A stretch of DNA of 64,000 nt, taken from Methylibium sp. Root1272 (GTDB lineage Bacteria; Pseudomonadota; Gammaproteobacteria; Burkholderiales; Burkholderiaceae_C). A program made the position numbers and the translations under genes. The notes under the pieces are model-generated. The model had not been told where the DNA came from, did not search any database, and worked only from the letters and a program-made list of their open reading frames with translations. Numbering within the stretch: position 1 is the first letter of the stretch; the number at the start of each line of letters is the position of its first letter. The stretch is from contig NZ_LMDY01000012.1 in the NCBI RefSeq assembly GCF_001425905.1, positions 373,734 to 437,733 on the forward strand. Direction: 5' to 3'. Positions 8,577 to 18,237 of the stretch are shown piece by piece.

Positions 8577-11057
8577 ATGGAAAAGCTAGACCTACGGCGC
8601 CGGCTCGCGGCCTTCACGCTCGGCCACCGGTGGCTGATCCTGGCGGCGATGGGGTTGATCACGGCCTTCTTCGCGGTCGGCCTGTTCAAGGTCGACGTCC
8701 GGACGATCTTCTCGGACCTGTTCCCGAAGGACCATCCCTTCGTGAAAGTCTTCAAGGAGCACCCGAACTTCGGCAACCCTCTGACCGTCACGCTGATGGT
8801 CAAGCGCACCGACGGCAAGGACATCTACCAGGTCGACACGCTCGCGAAGATCTACCGGCTGTCGCGCGACATCGACCTCGCGCCTGGCGTCGACCACGAC
8901 CAGATCCTGTCGATCGCGACGCCGAAGGCGCGCTACACCGTCGTTACGCCCGACGGCATCTTCTCGAACCCGATCATGGACGACGACCCGCCGTCCACGC
9001 CCGAGCAACTCGCCGAGATCCGCCGCCGCGTCGGCGAATCGGCCGCTGCGGCGACTTTCCTGGTCTCAGGCGACTCGACCGCCACGCTGGTCAACGCCAC
9101 CTTCATCGAGAGCCAGCTCGACTACGGCAAGGCCTTCGAGTTCGTCCAGGATATCGTCAAGAAGGAGCGCGACGGCAAGCACGAGATCTACGTCTCCGGC
9201 TTCCCAACGATGACCGGCTGGGTCTATGCCTTCGGCGCCAACACCGCCGAGATCGCCGCGCTGACGCTGCTTCTGATGTTCGCGGCGCTGGCCTTCCATA
9301 TGCGCAATCTCTCGGGCATCGTCGCGCCGGTGATCGTCAGCACGGTGTCGGCGATCTGGGGTTTCGGACTGGTCGGCTGGCTCGGTCTTCCGGTCGAGCC
9401 GCTGCTGATGGTCGTACCGCTCATGCTGGTGGCGCGCTGCTTCAGCCACTGCGTGCAGGCCACGGAGCGCTACTACGAGCTGCTGCACCAGGGCCATGAG
9501 AAGGAGAAGGCCGCGCAGCTGTCGCTGGTCTCGCTGGTGTGGCCAGGCACGCTCGGCATCTTCACCGACGTCGCGGGCCTGCTGCTAGTCGCGCTGGCGC
9601 CGATCCCGGCGATGGAGCGCTTCGCGCTGTTCACCGGCCTGTGGGCTGCCAACCTGGTGCCGTGCAGCGTGTTCCTGACGCCGGTGTTGCTTAGCCTGCT
9701 GCCCAAGCCGAAGAACCTCGAGCACGTGCTCGGCGTCGAGGGCCACTCCGGCCCGCTGCAGCGCGGCATGCAGGGCATCCTCGGCGGCTTCGCGTCGCTG
9801 GTGCAGGGCCGCGCGCTGCGCTACACGACCGTCGTATTTCTGGTGCTCACCGCTGTGTCGGTCTACTTCATGCTGCGCATCCAGGTCGGCAACCCGGTCG
9901 AGGGAACGAACCTGCTGCGCCATGACTCCGAGTTCAATGCCGCGGTGCGCCAGATCAACCGCCATTTCCCCGGCTCGATGACGATGGAGGTGGTGTTCGA
10001 GGGCAAGGAGGGTGCGCGCATCCTGCGCCAGTCCGACACGCTGTCAACGATGCGCGAATTGCAGCAGTGTCTCGAGAGCGGTCCGAACCCGCCGACCGCG
10101 ACGCTGTCCTTCGCCGACATGGCGCTCGAGGCCAACCGCGTGTTCAACGGAGGCAACCCGAAATGGGCGCCATTGGACAACGACGACGCGTCGGCCAGCG
10201 CCGCTGTCACTGGGCTGATGGCCGGAACCAACGCCAAGTCATTCGCGCATGTCTCGGACTTTGAGCTGCGCAACGCCACCGTCTCACTCTGGTACGCGAA
10301 CAACAAGCAAGCGACCGTCGACGCCGCGCTCGCCTCGGCGCGCTCCTGCGTCGCCGACGTCGGCGCGGAGCACGCGAGCTTCCGCGTGCGGCTGGCCTCG
10401 GGCGCGATCGCGCTACAGCAGTCGATCAACGATACGGTGGTGCGCTACGAGGGCCGCATCGTGTTGGCGCTGAACCTGGTGATCTTGATCGGCTGCTCGC
10501 TGGCCTACCGCTCGGTGGTGGCGGGCCTGCTGTTGTTGATCCCGGTGAACCTCGCCAACACGATGCTGACCGCGGCAATGTCGGCCTTCGGCCTCGGGCT
10601 GGACGTCAATACCCTGCCGATCCTGGCGATCGGCATCGGTGTGGGCATCGATTACGGCATCTACCTGCTGACGCGCATCTGCGAGGAGTACCAGGGCGTC
10701 GCCAACAAGAACCTCGGCGTCGCGATCCGCGTGTCGCTGCAGACCTGCGGCAAGGCGATCTTCTTCACCGCGGCGCTGATGACCATCGGCCTGGCGCCCT
10801 GGTACTTCCTGTCCGAGCTGAAGTTCCTGTCCGACATGGGTCTGCTGCTCGTGATCGTGATGCTGATCAACATGGTGCTCGCGCTGGTTCTGCTGCCGCT
10901 GCTGATCTACCTGATCAAGCCGCGCTTCCTAGACAGCGACATCTCGACGCTGTCCGAGAACGTCGGCGAGCCGCAGCACGCCCCTGAACCCCAGCCTCAA
11001 CCTTCCCCTCCCGCACATACACAAGACGCCCGGTGCACGGGTGCATCCGCCCACTGA
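8577..11057 (+). CDS. MMPL/RND-family inner-membrane transporter
   Basis: A membrane protein of 826 residues. One N-terminal transmembrane helix (about residues 16-38) is followed by a large periplasmic loop, a block of helices, a second periplasmic loop and a C-terminal block. This duplicated layout is typical of MMPL and sterol-sensing-like RND transporters, which move lipids or other hydrophobic compounds with the proton gradient. Motifs such as ILAIGIGVGIDYGIYLLTR in the second helix block fit the family. It heads a run with DUF1329, YCF48-like and DUF1302 genes, with only 20 bases to the next gene. A paralogue lies at 33089-35494. Direction of transport and substrate cannot be read from sequence. 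Confidence 0.9.
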   Translation: MEKLDLRRRLAAFTLGHRWLILAAMGLITAFFAVGLFKVDVRTIFSDLFPKDHPFVKVFKEHPNFGNPLTVTLMVKRTDGKDIYQVDTLAKIYRLSRDIDLAPGVDHDQILSIATPKARYTVVTPDGIFSNPIMDDDPPSTPEQLAEIRRRVGESAAAATFLVSGDSTATLVNATFIESQLDYGKAFEFVQDIVKKERDGKHEIYVSGFPTMTGWVYAFGANTAEIAALTLLLMFAALAFHMRNLSGIVAPVIVSTVSAIWGFGLVGWLGLPVEPLLMVVPLMLVARCFSHCVQATERYYELLHQGHEKEKAAQLSLVSLVWPGTLGIFTDVAGLLLVALAPIPAMERFALFTGLWAANLVPCSVFLTPVLLSLLPKPKNLEHVLGVEGHSGPLQRGMQGILGGFASLVQGRALRYTTVVFLVLTAVSVYFMLRIQVGNPVEGTNLLRHDSEFNAAVRQINRHFPGSMTMEVVFEGKEGARILRQSDTLSTMRELQQCLESGPNPPTATLSFADMALEANRVFNGGNPKWAPLDNDDASASAAVTGLMAGTNAKSFAHVSDFELRNATVSLWYANNKQATVDAALASARSCVADVGAEHASFRVRLASGAIALQQSINDTVVRYEGRIVLALNLVILIGCSLAYRSVVAGLLLLIPVNLANTMLTAAMSAFGLGLDVNTLPILAIGIGVGIDYGIYLLTRICEEYQGVANKNLGVAIRVSLQTCGKAIFFTAALMTIGLAPWYFLSELKFLSDMGLLLVIVMLINMVLALVLLPLLIYLIKPRFLDSDISTLSENVGEPQHAPEPQPQPSPPAHTQDARCTGASAH

Positions 11058-11077
11058 CGCAGACCCAGGAGACGACT

Positions 11078-12448
11078 ATGCACATTCGTAAATATGACCA
11101 TGACTACAGCCGCCGCTTCTTCCTGGAGCAGACCGCAAAGGGCGTGGCGACGGCCGGGGTGCTGGGCCCGATGTGGCCGCTGGTGGGCCATTCGGCCGAC
11201 ATCAGCAAGGCGTACCCGGACGAGCTGATGTCCATCGAAGCCTGGTCCAAGGGCAAGATCAAGACTGGGGACTTAATTGACGCGAACAACGTCGACCTCG
11301 TCAAGGACCTCATCGACCCGGTGGCCTACAAGCAGGTCAAGACCATGGGTCGCAAGATTCGCATCGTGCCGACCACGCGCGACGTCACGCGCCTGTACCC
11401 GGCCGAGTACCTCGAGGCGACACTGCGCAACGCCGGCAAGGCCAAATTCAACGCGGACGGCAACATCGTCACGCTCGACGGCAAGCCCTGGATCGGCGGT
11501 AACCCCTTCCCGGATGCCAAGACCGGTGCCGAGCTGCAGGCCAACCTCACCCTGTCGTGGGGCAGGCACGACAACTCCACCTATGCGGTGCGCGACTGGG
11601 AGATCGCGCCCGACGGTTCGCAGAGCTACCAGTACGACTTGGCCTGGATCGAGGAGAACACCGTCGCGCGCAACACGCCGAAGTCCTTCCCGGGCGGCGA
11701 GGACAAGCTGCGCTTCCAGGCCGTGTACTTCACCTCGCCCTCGGACGTGAAGGGTACGAGCTACCTTAACACCTGGTACTACGACCAGCGCAAGTTCCCG
11801 GATCTCGTCGGCTACCTGCCGGCCTTCAAGCGGGTGCGCAAGTTCCCGACCAACCAGCGCTTCGAGCCGCTGGTGCCGGGCAGCAACCTCTACCTGTCGG
11901 ATGCGTGGGCGGCCGGCGACCCGATGCTGACCTGGGGCAACTACAAGCTGATCGGCCGTGGTCCGTTCCTCGGCGCGGTATCGCAGGTCTGGTACGGCGA
12001 CCACCCGAACTGGGAGCGCCCGGTGCACGGTGGTCCGAAGGGCATCACTTTCTTCGACACCAACATGGAGCTGTGCCCCGACGTCGCGGTGTTCGAGGCC
12101 GAGCCGGTCGGCTACCCGCGCGCTCCCGTCGGCAAGAAGCGCGTATGGATCGACATGCGCAACATGATGTACGTCACCTACATCACCTTCGACCGCCGTG
12201 GCGAGATCTTCAAGTCCTTCGAGCCGCAGTACAGCCTGTACGAGAAGGGCGACAAGAAGGTCATGGACGGCAAGCACACCGCTTGGTCGTGGACGGCGGT
12301 GATGAGCCACAACGTGCAGGACGGCAGGACGACGCGCTTCCTGCAGGCCAAGTCGATCACTGGCGGCATCACCTCGGGCTACCACAACGCCGACGGCCTG
12401 TACGAGAAGTTCCTGACCGAGCAGGCACTGCAGCGCATGGGGACCTGA
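11078..12448 (+). CDS. DUF1329 protein with a twin-arginine signal
   Basis: A predicted periplasmic protein of 456 residues. The N-terminus contains YSRRFFLEQT, a good match to the twin-arginine consensus S-R-R-x-F-L, followed by a short, weakly hydrophobic stretch. It should therefore cross the inner membrane folded, through Tat. The rest resembles DUF1329 proteins, including the FKRVRKFPTNQRFEPLVPG region that aligns with RRVRKLPNATYDTPSF of the paralogue at 36665. DUF1329 proteins are often encoded with DUF1302 outer-membrane proteins and MMPL transporters; a lipid-carrier role is a guess. I chose the ATG at 11078, preceded by AGGAGACG. Another Tat-type paralogue lies at 15374. Confidence 0.82.
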   Translation: MHIRKYDHDYSRRFFLEQTAKGVATAGVLGPMWPLVGHSADISKAYPDELMSIEAWSKGKIKTGDLIDANNVDLVKDLIDPVAYKQVKTMGRKIRIVPTTRDVTRLYPAEYLEATLRNAGKAKFNADGNIVTLDGKPWIGGNPFPDAKTGAELQANLTLSWGRHDNSTYAVRDWEIAPDGSQSYQYDLAWIEENTVARNTPKSFPGGEDKLRFQAVYFTSPSDVKGTSYLNTWYYDQRKFPDLVGYLPAFKRVRKFPTNQRFEPLVPGSNLYLSDAWAAGDPMLTWGNYKLIGRGPFLGAVSQVWYGDHPNWERPVHGGPKGITFFDTNMELCPDVAVFEAEPVGYPRAPVGKKRVWIDMRNMMYVTYITFDRRGEIFKSFEPQYSLYEKGDKKVMDGKHTAWSWTAVMSHNVQDGRTTRFLQAKSITGGITSGYHNADGLYEKFLTEQALQRMGT

Positions 12449-12450
12449 GC

Positions 12451-13467
12451 ATGGCCGCGTTGTTCACGTTCCTGACGCGCCGCGCCGCGCGCGGCGCGGT
12501 CTGGCTAGCCGGCATGTCGGCTGTCGCCGCGGTGACGGTGGCCGATGTGCCGTCCGAGGTCACCGCGAGACCCGACGCGATCCAGCAGATCTATCGCGGT
12601 ACACCGCACGATGCGCTGTTCGACATCGCATTTGACGGCCCGCAAGGCGTGGCGGTCGGCGCGTTCGGCACCGTGCTGGCTTCGCGCGATGGCGGGGCGA
12701 GCTGGACGCGCCAAGCCATCCCGATGGGCAACCTCGCGCTGCTGTCGACCGCGACCGCCGCTGGCCACTGCCTCGCGGTCGGCCAGACCGGCATCGTCTT
12801 CACCGCCGAGGACTGCAAGACCTGGCAGGCTTCAGCGCCGGTGACCAAGTCGCGGCTGCTCGCGGTCGGCGTCAACGCGCAGGGCGTGGCCTATGCGGTG
12901 GGCGCCTTCGGCACGGTCCTGCGCTCGAGCGACTGGGGCCGGACCTGGGCGCTGCAGCCGGTCGACTGGGCCGGCCATACGCCCGACGGCGCCGAGCCAC
13001 ACCTGTACGACGTGCATGTCGCCGCCGACGGCAGCGCGACCGTGGTCGGCGAGTTCGAGCTGATCCTGCGCAGCGACGCCGCCGGCGCGCAGTGGAAGGT
13101 GCCGCACAAGGGCGAACGGTCACTGTTCGGCCTGACGGTGCTCGACGACAAACGCGCCTACGCGGTCGGTCAGAGTGGCGCAGTGCTGGCCAGTGGCGAT
13201 GGCGGCGCGAGCTGGCGCACGCTGGCCACCGGCACGCAGGCAATCCTGACCGGCGTTCACGTCGGCGCCGACGGCCGCCTGACCGTCAGCGGCATTAACA
13301 CGCTGCTGAGCAGCAAGAACGAGGGCGCGAGCTGGCAGCGCGTGCAGTCCAAGTTCATCGGCGGCGGCTGGTACCAGGCGCTGGCCGCCGCCGCCCCGAG
13401 CGCCGCAGGCAAGCCGCGGCTGCTGGCCGTCGGCTCGGGCGGATCAATCCTGGCCATAGAGCCCTAG
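12451..13467 (+). CDS. YCF48/BNR-like periplasmic beta-propeller
   Basis: An exported protein of 338 residues with an N-terminal hydrophobic signal. It carries repeated blades of the type VGAFGTVLASRDGGASW, at least five of which are visible (for example AVGQSGAVLASGDGGASW). These repeats form the YCF48/HCF136-like propeller also seen in sialidase-type BNR proteins. Its start lies three bases after the stop of the DUF1329 gene, so the two are surely co-transcribed. In these modules it is probably an assembly or scaffold factor in the periplasm; the role is not established. The paralogue is at 35491-36624. Confidence 0.85.
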   Translation: MAALFTFLTRRAARGAVWLAGMSAVAAVTVADVPSEVTARPDAIQQIYRGTPHDALFDIAFDGPQGVAVGAFGTVLASRDGGASWTRQAIPMGNLALLSTATAAGHCLAVGQTGIVFTAEDCKTWQASAPVTKSRLLAVGVNAQGVAYAVGAFGTVLRSSDWGRTWALQPVDWAGHTPDGAEPHLYDVHVAADGSATVVGEFELILRSDAAGAQWKVPHKGERSLFGLTVLDDKRAYAVGQSGAVLASGDGGASWRTLATGTQAILTGVHVGADGRLTVSGINTLLSSKNEGASWQRVQSKFIGGGWYQALAAAAPSAAGKPRLLAVGSGGSILAIEP

Positions 13468-13519
13468 CGCGACATCCGACGCGCGAAATGACAGACCACA
13501 ACGAGGAGACAACAGCGTG

Positions 13520-15352
13520 ATGAACATCGAAGCGAAGGCCGCACGGCGGCATGCGGTCGCAGCGGCGGCGCTCGCCGTGCTAGCCGCTCCCGCGGCGGCT
13601 GCCGACTGGGAGGTCTCGGGCCAGCTGCGCCAGGAGCTCGCAGTCAAGACCACGGACGATCAGAACAAGAACAACCAAGGCGGCAACCCGTCCAACGGTG
13701 TCACCGACATCAACCAGCGCAACGGCGGCCTGGCCGGCGACGCTCTGTCGCGGCCGGCCTCGTTCCAGGACCGCGCCAACATCAACTCGCTGACGACGCG
13801 GCTCGACCTCAACTTCGACGGTCGCGTTAGCGACGCCTGGAAGGCGACCATCAAGTTGCGCGCGCGCTCCGAGCAGGTCGGCGCGGTCGACGACGCCTTC
13901 GACGGCAAGCCGCAGGCGGGCTTCCTGTCGGGATCGATGTTCCAGCAGGAGTTCGGTGGCACAGCCGGCGGCCCGCTGGCTTACGGCGGCCGCAAGAACT
14001 CGATCGACCTGCCCTCGGCCTACCTGGACTACAACAACGGCCCGCTGTGGATCCGCGCCGGCAACCAGCAGATCGCCTGGGGCGAGGCGATCTTCTTCCG
14101 CGTCGCTGACGTGCCGAACGCGCTCGACTTCCGCGGCCACCTGTTCGATCCGGCCGCCGAGGAGTACTCGGACAAGCGCCGCGCCGCGCTCGGCCTGCGC
14201 CTCAACTACCGCCTGAACGAGAAGACCGACATCGACAGCTTTGTGCAGCGCTTCGCGCCGACGCTGCTGCCCAACGGCGAGACGCCGTACAACTTAATCA
14301 CCGACCAGTTCACGATCCACCAGCGCGAGGGCTACGACGACGTCAAGAACAACTGGAACGTCGGCTTCCGGGTGCGCAGCGAGATCGGGTCGGTCGGCCT
14401 GCAGGCCTTTGCTGTCAGCCGCAACAACCCCGACGGCGTCTACAAATGGTCGGGCGCGACCGGCGCCGGCGCGTTGCCCTTGACTTCCTTCGAGGCCGGC
14501 ACTGGTACTGGCGTCTACAACGCCGGCGAATGGTTCCAGTCGGCCTCGCGCTCGCGCCTGAACGGCATCGAGGGGCTCGATGCGGCGCTGCGTTACGTCT
14601 ACGAACAGTCGCCTGGCTTCGACGCCTATGGCCTGTCGGGCTTGGCGGCCGGCTGCGGCGCAGCCGACTCGACCTACGGCCAGATCCGTGCCGGCACCAA
14701 GGCTGCTGTGCAATGCATCCTGAACACCTTCTTCAGCCCGGCGGTGGCCGGCAACCTGCGTGGCCACCTGAGCCGGCGCTACCCGCACGAGAACGTGTTC
14801 GGCTTCGGCCTGAACAAGGTCTTCGAGGGCGAGCCCGACTCGCTGCTCGACCAGCTGATCGGCCGCTTCGAGCTGTCGTACACGCCGAACAAGAAGTTCA
14901 CCAACCCGACGCTGGGCAACTACATCGAGGAGGACGAGTACGCCTTCGCCTTCATCGCCGAGAAGTACCACAAGTTCGTCAGCAGCTTCCCGGCCACCTA
15001 CTTCGTGCTGCAGTGGCTGCACAAGTCCGAGAGCGACCTGTTCGGCCGGCACCTGAGCGGCCTGGACAGCCGGCCCGGTGAGCGGCCGAAGGGGCAGGGC
15101 GGCGGCTTCAACGCGATCGCGCTGGCGCTGCAGCAGCCCTCGCCGACGCTCGAGTACCGCTTCGACTTCGCGATCCTGACCGACCTGCAGGGCGGCTGGT
15201 ACGCGCAGCCGGGACTGCGCTGGAAGCCGTCGAAGTCGATCCAGGGCGACCTGTACGCGAACATCATCGCCGGCTCGAAGTCGAACAAGACCTTCACCGA
15301 CGGGCTCCAGCACAGCAACGAGATCTTCGCGCGTCTGGGCATCCTGTTCTGA
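13520..15352 (+). CDS. DUF1302 outer-membrane beta-barrel protein
   Basis: A predicted outer-membrane protein of about 610 residues. A cleavable signal ends near AAPAAAADWEV, and the mature part alternates short polar and aromatic strands typical of a beta barrel, ending in a phenylalanine (LGILF). The arrangement fits DUF1302, a family common beside hydrophobic-compound catabolism genes. GAGGAG lies 8 to 11 bases before two adjacent starts, GTG 13517 and ATG 13520; I use the ATG. It sits between two Tat-type DUF1329 genes. A likely role is an outer-membrane channel or acceptor for the MMPL system. The distant paralogue at 38429 is somewhat shorter. Confidence 0.85.
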   Translation: MNIEAKAARRHAVAAAALAVLAAPAAAADWEVSGQLRQELAVKTTDDQNKNNQGGNPSNGVTDINQRNGGLAGDALSRPASFQDRANINSLTTRLDLNFDGRVSDAWKATIKLRARSEQVGAVDDAFDGKPQAGFLSGSMFQQEFGGTAGGPLAYGGRKNSIDLPSAYLDYNNGPLWIRAGNQQIAWGEAIFFRVADVPNALDFRGHLFDPAAEEYSDKRRAALGLRLNYRLNEKTDIDSFVQRFAPTLLPNGETPYNLITDQFTIHQREGYDDVKNNWNVGFRVRSEIGSVGLQAFAVSRNNPDGVYKWSGATGAGALPLTSFEAGTGTGVYNAGEWFQSASRSRLNGIEGLDAALRYVYEQSPGFDAYGLSGLAAGCGAADSTYGQIRAGTKAAVQCILNTFFSPAVAGNLRGHLSRRYPHENVFGFGLNKVFEGEPDSLLDQLIGRFELSYTPNKKFTNPTLGNYIEEDEYAFAFIAEKYHKFVSSFPATYFVLQWLHKSESDLFGRHLSGLDSRPGERPKGQGGGFNAIALALQQPSPTLEYRFDFAILTDLQGGWYAQPGLRWKPSKSIQGDLYANIIAGSKSNKTFTDGLQHSNEIFARLGILF

Positions 15353-15373
15353 GACCGTGAGGGCCGCCAGCCG

Positions 15374-16748
15374 ATGGCCCACCTGCGACGCTACGACCGC
15401 GACCACAGCCGCCGTGCCTTTCTCGAGGCGACGGGTCGGGGGCTGTTGCGCGCGGGCGTGTTCGGCTCGGCCTGGGCGGCGTTCCTGCGCAGCGGCTCGG
15501 TCGCGGCGGCCTACCCGGACGAGCTGCTGTCGATCGAGGCCTACACCAGGGGCCGGCTGAAGCCGGGCGACACCATCGACGCCGGCAACGTCGAGTGGGT
15601 CAAGGACCTGCTCGACCCGGTGCGCCATGGCCAGATCGCCGGCATGGGCCGCAAGCTCGTGCTGGCGCCGACCACCACCGACCTGGCGCGGCTGAACCCG
15701 CTGCCCTACCTCGAGGCGAGCGCGCGCCACCGCGGCAAGGCGCGCTTCGACGCCGACGGCAACATCGTCACCACCGACGGCAAGCCCTGGATCGGCGGCA
15801 ACCCCTTCCCCGAGCCGAGCTCGCCGCTCGAGGTGTTCGCCGCGCACACGCTGAGCTGGGGGCGCCACGACGTCTCGGTCTACGCCAGCAAGGAATACGA
15901 CCTCGACGCCAGCGGCACGCTGCAGTACCAGTACGCGTCGGTCTGGGCCGAGATGGCCGCGGTCGGCCGCACCGTCGTCGAGCCACGGCCCTACTGGGAC
16001 GGCGAGCCGGGCAAGCTGCGCTACCAGTCGGTGCTGTTCACCGAGCCGGCCGACGTGCGCGGCACCGTCTACCTGAACGTCTGGCCTTACGACCAGAACC
16101 AGTTCCCGCAGCTCTACGGCTACCTGCCGGCCTTCAAGCGGGTGCGCAGCTTCCCGACCAACCAGCGCTTCGAGCCGCTGGTGCCGGGCGCCGAGCTCTA
16201 CCTGTCGGACGCCTGGGCCGCCGGCGACCCCTTCCTGACCTGGGGCAACTACCGCGTGGTCCAGCGCGGCCCGCACCTCGCGGCGGTGTCCGGCGGCTGG
16301 AGCTCGGAGCACCCGAACTGGGAGCACAAGACCCATGGCGGGCCGAAGGGCAACCTGTTCTGGGACCAGGTGGTCGAGCTGGTGCCCGAGGCCATCGTCA
16401 TCGAGGCCGAGCCGCTGCGCTACCCGCGCGCGCCGGTCGGCAGCAAGCGCGTGTGGCTCGACGCGCGCACGCTGACGCCGTTCCAGATGCTGTCCTACGA
16501 TCGCCGCGGCGAAGCCTTCCGCCATTTCGACGCCGCCTTCGCCTGCTACGAGGACGGCAAGGCGCGCGTGTCCGACGGCAAGGACCCGTTCCTGGGCCAC
16601 GGTGCACGCCTTCAACGTCCAGACCCGCCGGATGACGCGCATCAAGCAGGTGCGCGAGGTCGCCGGCGGCCATGCGATGCGCGTCAACGACCCGTCCGTC
16701 TACGAGCGCTACCTGACGCCTACGGCGCTGCAGCGGCTCGGCGGCTGA
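15374..16748 (+). pseudogene. Second Tat-type DUF1329 gene, frameshifted near its 3' end
   Basis: The gene closely matches the DUF1329 gene at 11078, including the twin-arginine motif HSRRAFLEAT and shared blocks such as PTNQRFEPLVPG. At 16591-16592 one extra C in the run after GACCCGTT shifts the frame. Removing it restores DPFWATVHAFNVQTRRMT and continues collinearly to ALQRLGG and a stop at 16746-16748, matching the end of the paralogue (ALQRMGT). As read, the protein would lose its normal last 50 or so residues and gain a foreign arginine-rich tail. This is either a recent inactivation or a base-calling error; about 457 residues would be restored. Confidence 0.75.
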
Positions 16749-16791
16749 GTGCGCGCCCCCTTTCCAACCGGCAACGAACCAGGAGACGACG

Positions 16792-17724
16792 ATGCCGCTC
16801 GACCCGCAAGTGCAAGGACTGCTCGATGCCTTCAAGGCCCAGGGCCTGAAGGGCTTCGAGCAGATGAGCGTGCCCGAAGCACGCGAGACCGCGATGGCCT
16901 TCGTCGGCCTCGAGGGCGAGGCTGAGCAGGTCGCGCAAGTCACCGCGCACCAGGTGCCGGTCGACGGCGGCAGCCTGCCGGCGCGCGTCTACCACCCCGC
17001 CGGCGCCGGGCCGCACCCGGTGCTGGTCTATTACCACGGCGGCGGCTTCGTGCTCGGCAACCTCGAGCTGATCGACAAGGTCGCGCGCTCGCTGGTCAAC
17101 GCCAGCGGCGCCGCGGTCGTCACGGTCGAGTACCGCAAGGCGCCCGAGCACCGCTGGCCGACCGCGCCTGAGGACGCCTACGCGACGCTGCTGTGGGTGC
17201 GCCAGCAGGCCGCCTCGATCGGCCTCGACGGCACGCGACTGGCGGTCGGCGGCGACAGCGCCGGCGGCAACCTCGCCGCGGTCGTCAGCCAGATGGCGCG
17301 CGACCGCGACGGCCCGAAGCTCACGCACCAGCTGCTGGTCTACCCGGTCACCGATGCTGGCGGCAGCTACCCCTCGCGCAGCGAGAACGCCGAGGGCTAT
17401 CTGCTGACGAAGAAGGCGATGGACTGGTTCTTCGACCATTACCTCGCCGATCCCGCCCAGGCCGAGCAGCCCTATTGCTCGCCGATCCGCGGCGAGCTCG
17501 CCGGCCTGCCGCCGGCCACGCTGATCACCGCCGGTTACGACCCGCTGCGCGACGAGGGCGAGGCCTACGGCGCGGCGCTGGCCGGCGCCGGCGTTGCCGT
17601 CACGTCGCTGCGGAACCCGACGATGATCCACGGCTTCTTCTGGATGAAGGGCGTGATCGGCCACACCGCCGGGGTCTACGCGCAGGTCGGTGCGCAGCTC
17701 CGGCGCGCCTTCGGCACCGCCTGA
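16792..17724 (+). CDS. HSL-family alpha/beta hydrolase (esterase)
   Basis: A cytoplasmic esterase of 310 residues of the hormone-sensitive-lipase family. The oxyanion-hole motif HGGG is at residues 82-85, the nucleophile serine lies in GDSAGG (S156), the likely acid is the aspartate in YDPLRDEG near residue 250, and the base is the histidine in TMIHGFF (H280). Family length and order are normal. CAGGAGACGACG precedes the ATG. It is the last intact gene of the first module. With the Baeyer-Villiger enzyme at 2936 it could hydrolyse the ester or lactone product, an inference from co-occurrence only. Confidence 0.9.
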   Translation: MPLDPQVQGLLDAFKAQGLKGFEQMSVPEARETAMAFVGLEGEAEQVAQVTAHQVPVDGGSLPARVYHPAGAGPHPVLVYYHGGGFVLGNLELIDKVARSLVNASGAAVVTVEYRKAPEHRWPTAPEDAYATLLWVRQQAASIGLDGTRLAVGGDSAGGNLAAVVSQMARDRDGPKLTHQLLVYPVTDAGGSYPSRSENAEGYLLTKKAMDWFFDHYLADPAQAEQPYCSPIRGELAGLPPATLITAGYDPLRDEGEAYGAALAGAGVAVTSLRNPTMIHGFFWMKGVIGHTAGVYAQVGAQLRRAFGTA

Positions 17725-17734
17725 GCGCGGGCTC

Positions 17735-17771
17735 GCTGCGGTGCTGGTACCGCCAAGGCACCAGCCGCAGC
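17735..17771 (+). terminator. Strong hairpin after the esterase gene
   Basis: GCTGCGG..CTGGT pairs with ACCAGCCGCAGC around a short loop, with a two-base bulge in the left arm. It starts ten bases after the esterase stop codon. No T-run follows, so termination would be imperfect or Rho-dependent. Confidence 0.4.
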
Positions 17772-17933
17772 GCGTGCCCATACAGACTTCTCCCACTTGC
17801 AAACGTAAACGCGGCCTGCGCTCAAGCGGTGCCGCGCACGACTACCCGTCCGGGTGGCGCTGCGCGCGGGGGCGCGGCATCCAATGCGAGCCACGATGAG
17901 CACAACGATGCATTGCGGCGGACGGAGGGGCGC

Positions 17934-18218
17934 ATGAACGACCTGCGCGTCGAGCTCGATGGCGGCCTGGTGAGGCTGACGCGTGACCGCCCGGCGGCGC
18001 TGAATGCGCCCGATGTCGTGCTGGCCGAGGCGCTGGCTCAGCGGCTGGAGCGCGGCCCGACGCGCGCCAGCGGACGCATTCGCGGGCTGGTGCGCAGCCT
18101 CGCCGAGCTGCTCGACACCGAGCACGAGGCTGTTCTCGCCTGCGCGGCGAGTGCCGATTTCCGCGAAGGCCGAGAGGCCTTCTTCGCGCGCCGCGCGCCG
18201 CATTGCGAGGGCCGCTGA
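17934..18218 (+). pseudogene. Internally deleted enoyl-CoA hydratase
   Basis: A frame of 94 residues joins the two ends of a crotonase-family protein. The start, MNDLRVELDGGLVRLTRDRP, is the normal N-terminal beta hairpin, and the end, SADFREGREAFFARRAPHCE, is the normal C-terminal trimerisation helix. The central 150 or so residues with the oxyanion hole and catalytic glutamates are missing. The join keeps the frame near residue 42. It cannot be an active hydratase. It shows that this cluster once had a beta-oxidation arm. Confidence 0.75.
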
Positions 18219-18237
18219 GCCCCGCCACCGATCTGCC

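Noticed and set aside
14294-16687. A 797-codon minus-strand frame across DUF1302 and DUF1329
   Set aside because: Both genes are clear on the plus strand with paralogues nearby; this frame is a shadow.
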